This document shows positions 1 through 8,528 of a stretch of DNA of 64,000 bases, piece by piece. The stretch is from the NCBI GenBank assembly GCA_903910445.1, contig CAIVZR010000005.1, positions 31,004 to 95,003 on the forward strand, written 5' to 3'. The first letter of the stretch is position 1; each line of letters starts with the position of its first letter. Source of the DNA: an uncultured Bacteroidota bacterium. GTDB taxonomy: Bacteria; Bacteroidota; Bacteroidia; UKL13-3. The notes under the pieces were generated by a model. The model was given only the letters and a program-made list of their open reading frames with translations. It had not been told where the DNA came from and searched no databases. The translations under genes and the position numbers were made by a program.

Positions 1-426
1 TTCACCGCTAATATTTGCAGAGGTTGAAACAATTGGGCGTCGAAATTTACTAATCAATGCATTACAATATTTCGATTCTTCATGCTGTGGTTTAACCCAA
101 CGAATAGCTACCGAACCATCCGCATTAATTACTCCAGGGGCTAATTTCACGCCTTTGGGAAAGATAACAGTGATAGGCTGTTCAGAGAATTCAATGATAT
201 CGACAGCAAAGTTGGGAAACTCGTCAACATATAACCCTAGCATATCCAATGAATTAACAAGCACTATGAAACTTTTATTCTCATCTCTATTTTTTAATGC
301 AATTATTTTATCTACGGCCTCTGCGTTGGTGGCATCACAACTAATTCCCCATACAGTATCCGTAGGGCATAGCATTATTTTTCCATCCTTTAATGCAGTG
401 ATTGCAGGGTCTAAATTATAAATCAT
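1..426 (-). CDS. Sua5/YciO/YrdC-type threonylcarbamoyl-AMP synthase, 3' end outside the window
   Basis: The frame opens with ATG at 426 and runs off the left edge, so about 142 N-terminal residues are visible. The translation has the family hallmarks: PTDTVWGI near residue 21, a KNRDENKSF stretch that fits the lysine/arginine ATP-binding region, and STSANISGE at the edge. The family makes threonylcarbamoyl-AMP from threonine, bicarbonate and ATP for the t6A37 modification of tRNA. Its ATG overlaps the TGA of the upstream glycosyltransferase gene (ATGA, 423-426), so the two are probably co-transcribed and translationally coupled. Whether this is the short TsaC or the longer Sua5 form cannot be judged because the C-terminus is missing. 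Confidence 0.9.
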   Translation of the reverse strand, partial: MIYNLDPAITALKDGKIMLCPTDTVWGISCDATNAEAVDKIIALKNRDENKSFIVLVNSLDMLGLYVDEFPNFAVDIIEFSEQPITVIFPKGVKLAPGVINADGSVAIRWVKPQHEESKYCNALISKFRRPIVSTSANISGE

Positions 427-1400
427 TGAAAAGAAATATTATCAATTGAAATGGTTGTACCACATTTAAAATGACCTTCTGGGCAAGTATCTTTCCCGTG
501 CACACCACAAGGCTTACAAGGCAATTCCAGCTCGGATTGTATCACCAAGGCCCTATCCGAAAGCGGGCCAAAGCCGAATTCAGGAACCGTGCTACAAAAG
601 AATGCAATACATGGTGCATTTATTGCCGAGCACAAATGCAAGGGTGCCGAATCATTTACATAATTCATAGCGGCATCTTTCATTAGGGCAGCACTTTGAA
701 GCAAGGTAAGGCTATTGCATAAACTTACCATATTACGATGTACCGAATTATCTATGATCTCTTGTGCTAATGCCGATTCATTGGGAGCACCCAAAATATA
801 AATATTACATTGCGTTCTATTACATAACTCCACCCATTTACTCAACGGTAATCTCTTAGTTGTCCATACTGAACCAGGAGCAATGCAGATATATTTTTCC
901 GATTTGAATGAACGCAACATTTCCTCATCTTGAACAGAAGGATATAATCGTGGTTTGGCGCTATTCTCATCGGTAAGGAATGTAATGAGTTGATGATTGC
1001 GTTCCACTTCATGGGTTGCTTTTTCAAGTGAATGCCTGTACTTATGAGTATAGCAAAATGAAAAAGGGTTATTATGAAACCCAACTTTAAATTTTGATCC
1101 ACTTAAAAAGGAGATGATACCAGAACTCGCAAATCGATGTAGGTTGATTACATAATCATATTTCCCTTTGCGAACTAAGCCAATAGTTCTGATTAAATTC
1201 AAAATCTTGTCCTTCCGTTTCTCCCAAACTATTGTTCTATTTATTTTAGGATTATCGAGCAATACCGATTCATTGCCTTTACGAACTAAAAAATCTATTT
1301 GTGCATCAGGAAAGGTCGATGCCAATTTCTCCACCACCGCGGTGGCTAAAATTACATCACCAATAAAAGAAGTTTGAATAATTAAAAACTTGGTAGTCAC
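423..1400 (-). CDS. Glycosyltransferase family 9 (heptosyltransferase-like)
   Basis: 325 residues with the GT9 fold pattern: an N-terminal KFLIIQTSFIGDVILAT strand-loop, a donor-binding region with CIAPGSVWTTKRLP near the middle, and NDSAPLHLCSAINAP in the C-terminal half. The end carries a cysteine cluster (PCKPCG, then CPEGHFKCG) typical of WaaF-like enzymes. The family transfers heptose or similar sugars to lipopolysaccharide core on the cytoplasmic side of the inner membrane. The start is GTG at 1400; the conserved N-terminal strand begins four residues later and no other start codon is available, so GTG is well supported. A consensus -7 element lies only four bases upstream. The exact sugar is unknown. 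Confidence 0.88.
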   Translation of the reverse strand: MTTKFLIIQTSFIGDVILATAVVEKLASTFPDAQIDFLVRKGNESVLLDNPKINRTIVWEKRKDKILNLIRTIGLVRKGKYDYVINLHRFASSGIISFLSGSKFKVGFHNNPFSFCYTHKYRHSLEKATHEVERNHQLITFLTDENSAKPRLYPSVQDEEMLRSFKSEKYICIAPGSVWTTKRLPLSKWVELCNRTQCNIYILGAPNESALAQEIIDNSVHRNMVSLCNSLTLLQSAALMKDAAMNYVNDSAPLHLCSAINAPCIAFFCSTVPEFGFGPLSDRALVIQSELELPCKPCGVHGKDTCPEGHFKCGTTISIDNISFQ

Positions 1401-1404
1401 CCTG

Positions 1405-1439
1405 CAAAGGTAAGTGTTAAATTATTATCAAAATCCAAA
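1405..1439 (-). promoter_or_regulatory. Bacteroidota-type promoter for the GT9-tsaC pair
   Basis: On the minus strand TACCTTTG (1412-1405) matches the TAnnTTTG -7 consensus. TTTG candidates for the -33 element lie 16 or 23 bases upstream. The -7 element is followed by CAGG and then the GTG start codon, so the predicted transcription start falls at or beside the start codon. Confidence 0.55.
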
Positions 1440-1444
1440 GGCAC

Positions 1445-1813
1445 CTAGGAATTATGTTTCCAGTCAAGCGTAATTTTCGAATTTGCAACTTTAGCTGCCA
1501 ATGGAGGATTTATTTTTCGAATCACAATAAGAATGCGAGATGCATCTGCACTTATTGACTTCACCCCATTTAGAATACGCTGGGCAGCATCTTCCATGAG
1601 TTTACATTCCTTTTCCATCTCACAACTAATGATATCTGATAGTCTCTCATAATCCAGGGTATTCCGAATTTCATCATCAATGGAGTTATCGGCAACTTCA
1701 ATTTCAACAGAAATATCAGTGATAAAAGTATTCTTATTGATGCGCTCCTGTTCATAGTAGCCAATAGGTGCGATCACCTCCACTCCTTCTAAAGCGATAA
1801 TTTTATTTGTCAT
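1445..1813 (-). CDS. folB: Dihydroneopterin aldolase
   Basis: 122 residues, the normal length for FolB. The N-terminus KIIALEGVEVIAPIGYYEQER contains the conserved substrate-pocket region, the centre has TLDYERLSDII, and the C-terminus has the IRKINPPL segment with the catalytic lysine region. The enzyme converts 7,8-dihydroneopterin to 6-hydroxymethyl-dihydropterin and glycolaldehyde in folate synthesis. The ATG at 1813 lies only ten bases after the T-run of a terminator that follows the giant PKD gene, so expression must depend on read-through or on a promoter overlapping the terminator. No other folate gene is adjacent. Confidence 0.9.
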   Translation of the reverse strand: MTNKIIALEGVEVIAPIGYYEQERINKNTFITDISVEIEVADNSIDDEIRNTLDYERLSDIISCEMEKECKLMEDAAQRILNGVKSISADASRILIVIRKINPPLAAKVANSKITLDWKHNS

Positions 1814-1823
1814 TTGTATTTAT

Positions 1824-1857
1824 AAAAAAAATCCTCCTGTTATTCAACAGAAGGATT
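1824..1857 (-). terminator. Intrinsic terminator after the giant PKD gene
   Basis: Stem AATCCTTCTGTT / AACAGGAGGATT with a 4-base loop, followed on the minus strand by eight T. The single imperfect position is a G-U wobble in the minus-strand RNA but an A-C mismatch in the plus-strand RNA, so the hairpin is built for minus-strand transcription coming from the gene that stops at 1879. It sits directly ahead of the folB start codon. Confidence 0.85.
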
Positions 1858-1878
1858 TTTTTTGATTTAATGTCTGAA

Positions 1879-4800
1879 TTATTTTCTGATTAATGTTACA
1901 ATTCCTTTGGTTGTAATCATTTCATCAGGTTTTGATTTGACTTTATACTTGAAAGTATAATAGTACTCTCCTTCAGGAAGCACGGCTCCTGTATTATTTA
2001 CTTGACCATTCCAGTTTACATCATCAACAGTACTGCTGAATAATTTCTCACCCCAACGGTTGTAAATAGTACACTCATAATACGCTTCTCCATCAATTGC
2101 GATATCAAATACATCATTAGCACCATCACCATTTACAGTGAATACAGTTGGAATAAGGATGGTAAAGAAGTAGCTATTACAAACCGTGAAAGAAGTATCC
2201 GATTTACAAGGAATATCGAAGCTCAATTTCACTTGATGACAACCAGTATCTAACAATGCATAAGTGTGGGTAGGATTTTCATCATTTGAAGTTTTTCCGT
2301 CACCAAAATCCCAAGTGTATTTGGTTTTAGAGTTAGTACCTGTAGAAGTATTCTTGAATTTGAAAGTAGGTTTCTCAACGCTTACACTATCCACGGTGAA
2401 CATCGCTTGTGTTTTTTGAACATGGATGTTTTTGGTTTTAGTACTTGCACATAGGAAGTCTTTCGGAGTGAAGGTGATGATGAAATCACCTGCAGTACCA
2501 TAGGTATGAGTAGTTGAAACTGTAGGAAAAAATACTTGATCCTTACCACCATCTCCATAATCGAAGTTGTACTCTTTATAAATTGCAGTATCTTTAGTTA
2601 CTGTATAAGTTACTAGATCGCCCACACAAACGGTATCTGGTGAATTGAAATCAGCCAAAGCGAAATCTAGCACAGTTACACATAATGGACTACAAGTATC
2701 GCAAGGGAAGGTTCGTTTACACACATTGGCTTGACCTAAATCATTGAATACGGTATCTGTTGCAATTACCTTGATACAATAAGTTCCAGGAGCAGTATAA
2801 GTATGCTTAATAGTATTCGCTGGATTCAATGTAAATGTAGCTCCTCTATTAGCCTTAACCATAGAAGTATCTTTATTATCACCCCAGAATACCTCCAATC
2901 GACGATAAGTAGTATCTGAGAAGTTCTTTATATGAAGTAATACATCAAATGGCAAGCATCCTGTATCTTTCATACCAGCCGACAATTCAAAATCAGGGTC
3001 AGGACCTTCAATATGTATCTTATGAATAATTGAATCTTCACAACCTTGCTCTGTAAATATTCTCAGCTTGATGAAATAGTCACCATTCTTATCATATAAA
3101 TGTGCTGGGTGTTGTAAACCTGATGCTAATGATCCGTCTCCAAAATCCCAGTTCCATCCTATGATTCTATCATATTTAGTACCTAAGCTAGTGTCTTGTC
3201 CAATCCAGCTACTATCTTTAAATTGAATGATTTGGTCGCAAGCAATCGTTGCTTGAGGTATATACCAAGCAGCATGTGGTTTTACAACATGTACAAGGTT
3301 TCTCATGATCAAAGTATCAAAGCAACCATCACTATCCTTCCACATTATACGAATGGTATAATTTCCGACCGCACTATAGGTATGTTCACGAATGGTACGA
3401 ATGGCAGTATCAAACTTAATATATGAACCTCCATCACCCCAGTTAATAAAGTATACTTCTCTATTACCTAAACCACCTGAATTCGGGTTACGCACTTTAT
3501 CATTCCAATAATCATACGGGTCGTATTGTGTATTTGGAGGAGATGGTTTTTTCCACCAGTAACGAATATCGATTTTAGGCTTCACCGCTTCTCCCAAACA
3601 GAAGGTAGTGTCATTAATACCAAAATCAATTTTATTGCCTACAATTACCAATCGTGTTCCTTCATTGGCTTTATCGCAAGTATCTGTGTTGGTAACATTC
3701 AAGTTAACTACCCATTTTCCATTAGAAGTAAATTTGAATTTCTGACATTTTACTGAGTCTCGGGTGAAGGTATCAATACTTTGAACAATCAGCGTTGGAA
3801 CGCCATTAATTATTTTTGTACAATAAGTAGAGTCAATAGTTACCACACGTGGGTATTTGCTTGTAACATCAATTGGGCCTATGGTATCTGCTAAATAGTT
3901 CCCATTTGAGATATACTGCTTGATACTCCAATTTAAACGCTTGTATACCGGTACTCTGTAAATAGTATCTGTATAGGTATATGCAGTATCGCTCGATACA
4001 GAACGGAAATTAGGTTTTCCAGGTACATATACATAAGCACTCCAGGTAATTGCCAATAAAAACTGTTGTGATGAAGCAGAAGCTGATGGGCAATACGTTT
4101 CATTATCATCAACACAATATTTAGGTTTGATAGCAATATTAGCATCTTGAGTAGCTGCCAAATCTTTGTATTCAATTGCATTATGGTACCAGAAGGTATC
4201 GCGACAAGCATAACAAACTACTGCACCACCCGGCATTAATAATAATGCTGAATCTTTTTGAGCTTTGTTGAAGAAGTTGATTTTCTTAGCTCCGTTGATA
4301 TTTGCATATGCAGGATAAGAAGACGTATTTGGATGTGCTGAACGGCACACATTTTTCTGTGATGGAGTGCTGAATGGGCAATTTTCCCAATCGCAACCAG
4401 TCCAGTAAATCCATAAACTATCTTGGAAAGAAACAACAGCACTATCGCAACCATTTTGAACAATTAATCCAATGGTTACTTTACCTGTAGGATCACAAGT
4501 AGAAGTATACTGCTTAGTATATTGTTTCATGAAGGTATGTCCTTGCTGACTGAATGGATTCGCTTTGGTTCCAGCAGTTGGGCTACCCATATAGGTACAA
4601 CCATAAGCTGCAACTGGAGGTGGGAATATCAGCGGGTTAAAGGCTGTTTGTGGAGTAAAATTATTTAAACCACAGGCGGAGTCAAAGTTCAACCATACAA
4701 ACTGGTTGGCACAAGTTGGCTCCGATTGTTGCCATTTTAATTTAACCTTTCTACCGTCATTACCATCACTTAAACATTTCTGCCCTTCAAAAGCCAAGTC

Positions 4801-6594
4801 GATAGAATTACTACCTGATAATCTTGCTTTCGGTGGTTGCAATGCTAATGTAATTAATGCGGTATCACCACACATTGTTTTTAGATCTAAGAGATATAAC
4901 TTAACAGTATAACATTTTTCCTTACCTGGAGTGTACCAGTGTTTAGGCAATGAGTCCATACTGAAATTACAATTCTTGTTTGTATTCATCGTATCGGCAA
5001 TACGATATCCGAATTTTGTTGGATCCTTAATTGGGTCGCTATAGGTAGTACATGGCAATGAGTTAGCCAAGTCATCAAAATCCCATAAACGCAATACGGT
5101 AGGATGTGTGGTGGTATTTGGAGAAATAATTGAGTCGGTAACACCATCTTTTTTCTTAAGAGCCGAGTCACCTTGACAATATTTCGACATGTTAGTGAAG
5201 TAAACCGTATCCTTAATATGGCACTGATACCTATTAAGCACACAGACACCTGCTGCCGGATTTTGTATGGTTGCTGCGGGCCCCCATACCTTGACGTAGG
5301 CACTATCAGTCTTGGAACAAATGACCGTGACCCCATTAGGTTGGTAAACAGTCACAGTTACTTTAGCTAAATATACGCCACAAGATGAGAAGGCATGGTC
5401 GCGATTCCAAACCACTGGATCATCGGCCTTTTGCGGATAAAAGTTATTAATACCACTATTCGGGTCGCCAAAATTATATGACGACTTGAATACATAGATT
5501 GGATGTATAGGTTGTGGTACTTTAAAATTGAAATTATTACCTTTAAAGCACGAGCTATCCGAGTCGCCATAGATACCTGTATGAGTAACCTGGAAATCGG
5601 CTTTTGTATAGATATTATCTGCACCTTTCTTCAATAAATAGGTATTAACACAACCCAATGAGTCGGTTACGGTGAGGGTCACATCAAATGGACCCATTTT
5701 ATTTTTGTATAGATATTGGTGAGTTAACCAACGTGGATCATTGATACTGTATCCAGTATATGGCGTAGTTCCATCACCATAATTCCATACAAATTGTTTC
5801 AACATTCCTGGGCGTGAATTAAATGCACTTAGGAATCCTGAGGTATTGGTGAATGTAACTGGAGTACTATCACATTTAATGGTATAAGCCGAAGTGAATT
5901 TTACATCCAAGCGTCCACCTACTGTAATATAACATGGTTTTGTAAGTCGACCTACACAACCATACTCATCACGAACTTCGATAACTACATCATAACAACG
6001 TGGAATACCATTGGTACTGCTTCCAAAAATGAATGTAGAGTATGAGTGGGTTTTGTTGCTCAATGGAGGCGCTGGATTTCCAGTTGATTGATCAAATGAT
6101 CCATCACCCCATAAGATTTTTCTAAATACAATTTTAGCACCGCTAGAACTGTAAGATGAATCCACCATATTGAACAAGTTACCTGGCTCACATTGTGGGT
6201 TCGCCGAAGTAGTTTTAAATGCTACAACTGGAGGAGGAAATACCTTGATAGCATCAATACCAGTTAGGGAGCAAGAAAAACTGCTACCATTCGGGCATTT
6301 AATTGTTACCTTAACAGTATAACCTGTAGTGCTCACAACTGAGTAAGTATGTGTTGCAGTAGGAACTGTAGTCGTTGTGGTTGATCCATCGCCAAAATCC
6401 CAGTCATAGGTGGCGCCTGTACAACCTCCAACAACGTTAACGTTGAAACTGGCAGGGTCGTTCAAACACGAACGCCCATCGTTAGGACTCTTCGCGAGGG
6501 TGCAGGTTTGTGCATTCGACTGCGCAATCCCTAAAAATAAAATTACCAACATCGCAATAAAACGAGGGTAATTTTTGAAGTAAGCGTGCTTCAT
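1879..6594 (-). CDS. Giant secreted multi-PKD protein with gliding-motility/T9SS type B C-terminal domain
   Basis: About 1570 residues. The ATG at 6594 begins a clear signal peptide (MKHAYFKNYPRFIAMLVILFLG, cleaved after SNAQ); an ATG at 6624 and a GTG at 6672 in the same frame are alternatives. The body contains about ten PKD-like units recognisable by WDFGDG, WNYGDG, WGDG and NFDYGDGG cores, spread from near residue 70 to near residue 1430, and it is rich in cysteine. The last ~90 residues (PTVFTVNGDGANDVF, then YNRWGEKLF and LPEGEYYYTFKYK) form the gliding-motility C-terminal domain that directs type IX export to the cell surface. It is third in a set with an ECF sigma factor and a membrane PKD protein. 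An adhesin or matrix role is inferred; the ligand is unknown. Confidence 0.88.
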   Translation of the reverse strand: MKHAYFKNYPRFIAMLVILFLGIAQSNAQTCTLAKSPNDGRSCLNDPASFNVNVVGGCTGATYDWDFGDGSTTTTTVPTATHTYSVVSTTGYTVKVTIKCPNGSSFSCSLTGIDAIKVFPPPVVAFKTTSANPQCEPGNLFNMVDSSYSSSGAKIVFRKILWGDGSFDQSTGNPAPPLSNKTHSYSTFIFGSSTNGIPRCYDVVIEVRDEYGCVGRLTKPCYITVGGRLDVKFTSAYTIKCDSTPVTFTNTSGFLSAFNSRPGMLKQFVWNYGDGTTPYTGYSINDPRWLTHQYLYKNKMGPFDVTLTVTDSLGCVNTYLLKKGADNIYTKADFQVTHTGIYGDSDSSCFKGNNFNFKVPQPIHPIYVFKSSYNFGDPNSGINNFYPQKADDPVVWNRDHAFSSCGVYLAKVTVTVYQPNGVTVICSKTDSAYVKVWGPAATIQNPAAGVCVLNRYQCHIKDTVYFTNMSKYCQGDSALKKKDGVTDSIISPNTTTHPTVLRLWDFDDLANSLPCTTYSDPIKDPTKFGYRIADTMNTNKNCNFSMDSLPKHWYTPGKEKCYTVKLYLLDLKTMCGDTALITLALQPPKARLSGSNSIDLAFEGQKCLSDGNDGRKVKLKWQQSEPTCANQFVWLNFDSACGLNNFTPQTAFNPLIFPPPVAAYGCTYMGSPTAGTKANPFSQQGHTFMKQYTKQYTSTCDPTGKVTIGLIVQNGCDSAVVSFQDSLWIYWTGCDWENCPFSTPSQKNVCRSAHPNTSSYPAYANINGAKKINFFNKAQKDSALLLMPGGAVVCYACRDTFWYHNAIEYKDLAATQDANIAIKPKYCVDDNETYCPSASASSQQFLLAITWSAYVYVPGKPNFRSVSSDTAYTYTDTIYRVPVYKRLNWSIKQYISNGNYLADTIGPIDVTSKYPRVVTIDSTYCTKIINGVPTLIVQSIDTFTRDSVKCQKFKFTSNGKWVVNLNVTNTDTCDKANEGTRLVIVGNKIDFGINDTTFCLGEAVKPKIDIRYWWKKPSPPNTQYDPYDYWNDKVRNPNSGGLGNREVYFINWGDGGSYIKFDTAIRTIREHTYSAVGNYTIRIMWKDSDGCFDTLIMRNLVHVVKPHAAWYIPQATIACDQIIQFKDSSWIGQDTSLGTKYDRIIGWNWDFGDGSLASGLQHPAHLYDKNGDYFIKLRIFTEQGCEDSIIHKIHIEGPDPDFELSAGMKDTGCLPFDVLLHIKNFSDTTYRRLEVFWGDNKDTSMVKANRGATFTLNPANTIKHTYTAPGTYCIKVIATDTVFNDLGQANVCKRTFPCDTCSPLCVTVLDFALADFNSPDTVCVGDLVTYTVTKDTAIYKEYNFDYGDGGKDQVFFPTVSTTHTYGTAGDFIITFTPKDFLCASTKTKNIHVQKTQAMFTVDSVSVEKPTFKFKNTSTGTNSKTKYTWDFGDGKTSNDENPTHTYALLDTGCHQVKLSFDIPCKSDTSFTVCNSYFFTILIPTVFTVNGDGANDVFDIAIDGEAYYECTIYNRWGEKLFSSTVDDVNWNGQVNNTGAVLPEGEYYYTFKYKVKSKPDEMITTKGIVTLIRK

Positions 6595-6664
6595 AAAAGT
6601 GGTTTTAAATGATTGTGTAAACATATCTATTTTAATTTTAATAAACAAATGCGTTTCCGCGGTA

Positions 6665-7933
6665 TTATTCACGTATTAGGGTAATGATTCCAGCCTTTTG
6701 ATGCATTTCCTGATCATCAGGTTGCATATATTTAATTATATAACGATACATCCCCCTGCTACATTCAGCTCCTAAATTATTCAACTTGCCATTCCAATTA
6801 TTTCTTTGATCATCCGATTCAAATACCACTCGACCCGCCCCATCCATCACAATGATATGCCATTCCTTTAAGTCTGATGCCGGAATCTCAAATACATCGT
6901 TGAGACCATCATTGTTTGGGGTAAATACATTAGGTATGGTGGTGAAATAGTAATTTCTGAAATTTGGGTTCTTCACTTCACTCTCAAAGGTATCGCTGCA
7001 GCCAGTAGCAGTATTCAAAGCAATAAGTTTCACTTTGTAAACCTGACGAGAACTGCTGGCAAAGTAATGGTTTAGAAGGTTTTTATCCTGAACACTTACC
7101 TGTTTTCCATCATCAAAATACCAAATGAAAGAATTGGTGGCTACCGATAAATTCTCGAAATTGATCGATGTATTCTCTGAAACTTTAGATTTAAAATATG
7201 CTTGCGGTTTTTCATCTACCTGAATATTCTCACTGGCCAATAACTCATTGGTGCTCGATTTAATGGTTATGGTATAAATTCCAGGGGATTCGTAAGAATA
7301 AGGATAAACCATTTTAGAGTTTACCAGGTTTACCTGATGTTGATCTCCAAAATCAAGCATCATTGATGATTCGCAACCGCTTATTCTAATAATAACCACC
7401 TTCCCTGCACAAACTTCTTTTTGATTTAATTTTAAGGATAATAATTTACGAGTACGATTGTTTGCTAGTGGGTTTGATATCGCACTATTACTACTACCAT
7501 TCTCATCTAAAACACCAGTTTGGCTGCTGCTATTGCCGGCATTGCCATTCGATTCACTACCACTTACAACTACTTGCCCAGCTTTATTGGCATTGGTATT
7601 TACCTCTGATTTACTTGCCTTCACCTCTGCATTGGTAATAGATTTTGAATTTTCATCAGCTTTGGGTTCATTAAAGGGCTCCGATGTTTTCACCTCATTA
7701 GAGGTTTCAACCTGAGTCGTATGATTTACTTGTTCTTGTTTGGTATGGAAGGTATCAGAAGTTATTAAATAAAATACCCCGAGTGAGGCAGCCACCACCG
7801 AGCTAAAGAATAATGTTTTAGCCCACGGTTGAACGTACCAAGGCCGCAATGCCTTTTCAATGGCATTCCAGGCTTCCATTGGAGGTTGTTCCTCCATGGA
7901 ATTTAGTAGCTCTTTATATTGTTCATCCAACAT
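6665..7933 (-). CDS. Membrane-anchored PKD protein with anti-sigma-like N-terminus and type B C-terminal domain
   Basis: 422 residues. The first ~37 (MLDEQYKELLNSMEEQPP onward) look cytoplasmic, like the short sigma-binding tails of Bacteroidota anti-sigma factors. One membrane helix follows (about 39-58, TLFFSSVVAASLGVFYL), then a low-complexity Ser/Asn/Lys linker (about 65-160), a PKD-like region with WYFDDGKQ, and a gliding-motility C-terminal domain (IPNVFTPNNDGLNDVFEIP, then MDGAGRVVF). The N-terminus is not a cleavable signal peptide, which is odd for a type IX substrate. The start overlaps the sigma-factor gene by 11 bases. An anti-sigma or envelope-sensor role is inferred from order and topology only. 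Confidence 0.8.
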   Translation of the reverse strand: MLDEQYKELLNSMEEQPPMEAWNAIEKALRPWYVQPWAKTLFFSSVVAASLGVFYLITSDTFHTKQEQVNHTTQVETSNEVKTSEPFNEPKADENSKSITNAEVKASKSEVNTNANKAGQVVVSGSESNGNAGNSSSQTGVLDENGSSNSAISNPLANNRTRKLLSLKLNQKEVCAGKVVIIRISGCESSMMLDFGDQHQVNLVNSKMVYPYSYESPGIYTITIKSSTNELLASENIQVDEKPQAYFKSKVSENTSINFENLSVATNSFIWYFDDGKQVSVQDKNLLNHYFASSSRQVYKVKLIALNTATGCSDTFESEVKNPNFRNYYFTTIPNVFTPNNDGLNDVFEIPASDLKEWHIIVMDGAGRVVFESDDQRNNWNGKLNNLGAECSRGMYRYIIKYMQPDDQEMHQKAGIITLIRE

Positions 7934-8477
7934 GGTGTTGCTTTATAATATTTTGTAATAATACTCTAGCTCTCGATAACTGTGATTTAGAAGTGGCTTC
8001 CGAGATTTGCAATTGTTCGGCAATCTCTGCGTGCGAATACCCCTCTATCACATATAAATTGAAAACAGTACGATATCCCGTGGCCAGTTTTTGTAATGCT
8101 TTCATGAGTTCGGCTAACTCAATTTTCCCTTCTGCCTCATTAGAAATAGCACTGCTTATTGGTTCTGCATCTTCAAAATGCGTTTCAAACTTATTTTTGT
8201 TGCGCCGAAGTTGCTCTAAAGCGGTATTTACAATGATTCGTCTAAGCCAGCCTTCAAAAGAGCCTTCGAAATGAAAACTTGACATCTTGGTAAAGGCCTT
8301 AACAAATGCCTCCTGTAAAACATCCTGAGCTTCTTCCCTGCTATTCATATACCGTAAACATACCGCATACATCTTAGGGCTAAAGGTTTCGTAAAGTTTT
8401 TTTTGAGAACGATGGTCCTTATTTATGCATCCTTTAATCAAATGCTCCAACGCTAACAGATGCATGTTTTGAGACAT
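7923..8477 (-). CDS. ECF-type RNA polymerase sigma factor
   Basis: 184 residues with sigma-70 region 2 (about 24-90, containing MYAVCLRYMNSREEAQDVLQEAF and the SFEGWLRRI boundary) and region 4 (about 125-175, with YRTVFNLYVIEGYSHAEIAE and SEATSKSQLSRAR helix-turn-helix). Length and architecture are normal for Bacteroidota ECF factors. It is first in the set and overlaps the membrane PKD gene by 11 bases, the usual layout for a sigma factor with its cognate anti-sigma protein. No clear promoter consensus was recognised upstream. Confidence 0.92.
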   Translation of the reverse strand: MSQNMHLLALEHLIKGCINKDHRSQKKLYETFSPKMYAVCLRYMNSREEAQDVLQEAFVKAFTKMSSFHFEGSFEGWLRRIIVNTALEQLRRNKNKFETHFEDAEPISSAISNEAEGKIELAELMKALQKLATGYRTVFNLYVIEGYSHAEIAEQLQISEATSKSQLSRARVLLQNIIKQHHVG

Positions 8478-8528
8478 TATTTATTACAAGATGCTACTAA
8501 ATGTTAAAAGGTTGCAAGTTCCTCCCAT

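Noticed and set aside
155..421. An 88-codon plus-strand frame at the left edge.
   Set aside because: It is antisense to the clear minus-strand Sua5/YrdC coding sequence, whose motifs read through the same bases.
1879..6594. Recurrent short DNA motifs (for example around CCAAAATCCCA) resembling a repeat array.
   Set aside because: They encode the WDFGDG cores of PKD domains in one frame, are irregularly spaced and diverge, so they are protein-level repeats, not a CRISPR or satellite array.
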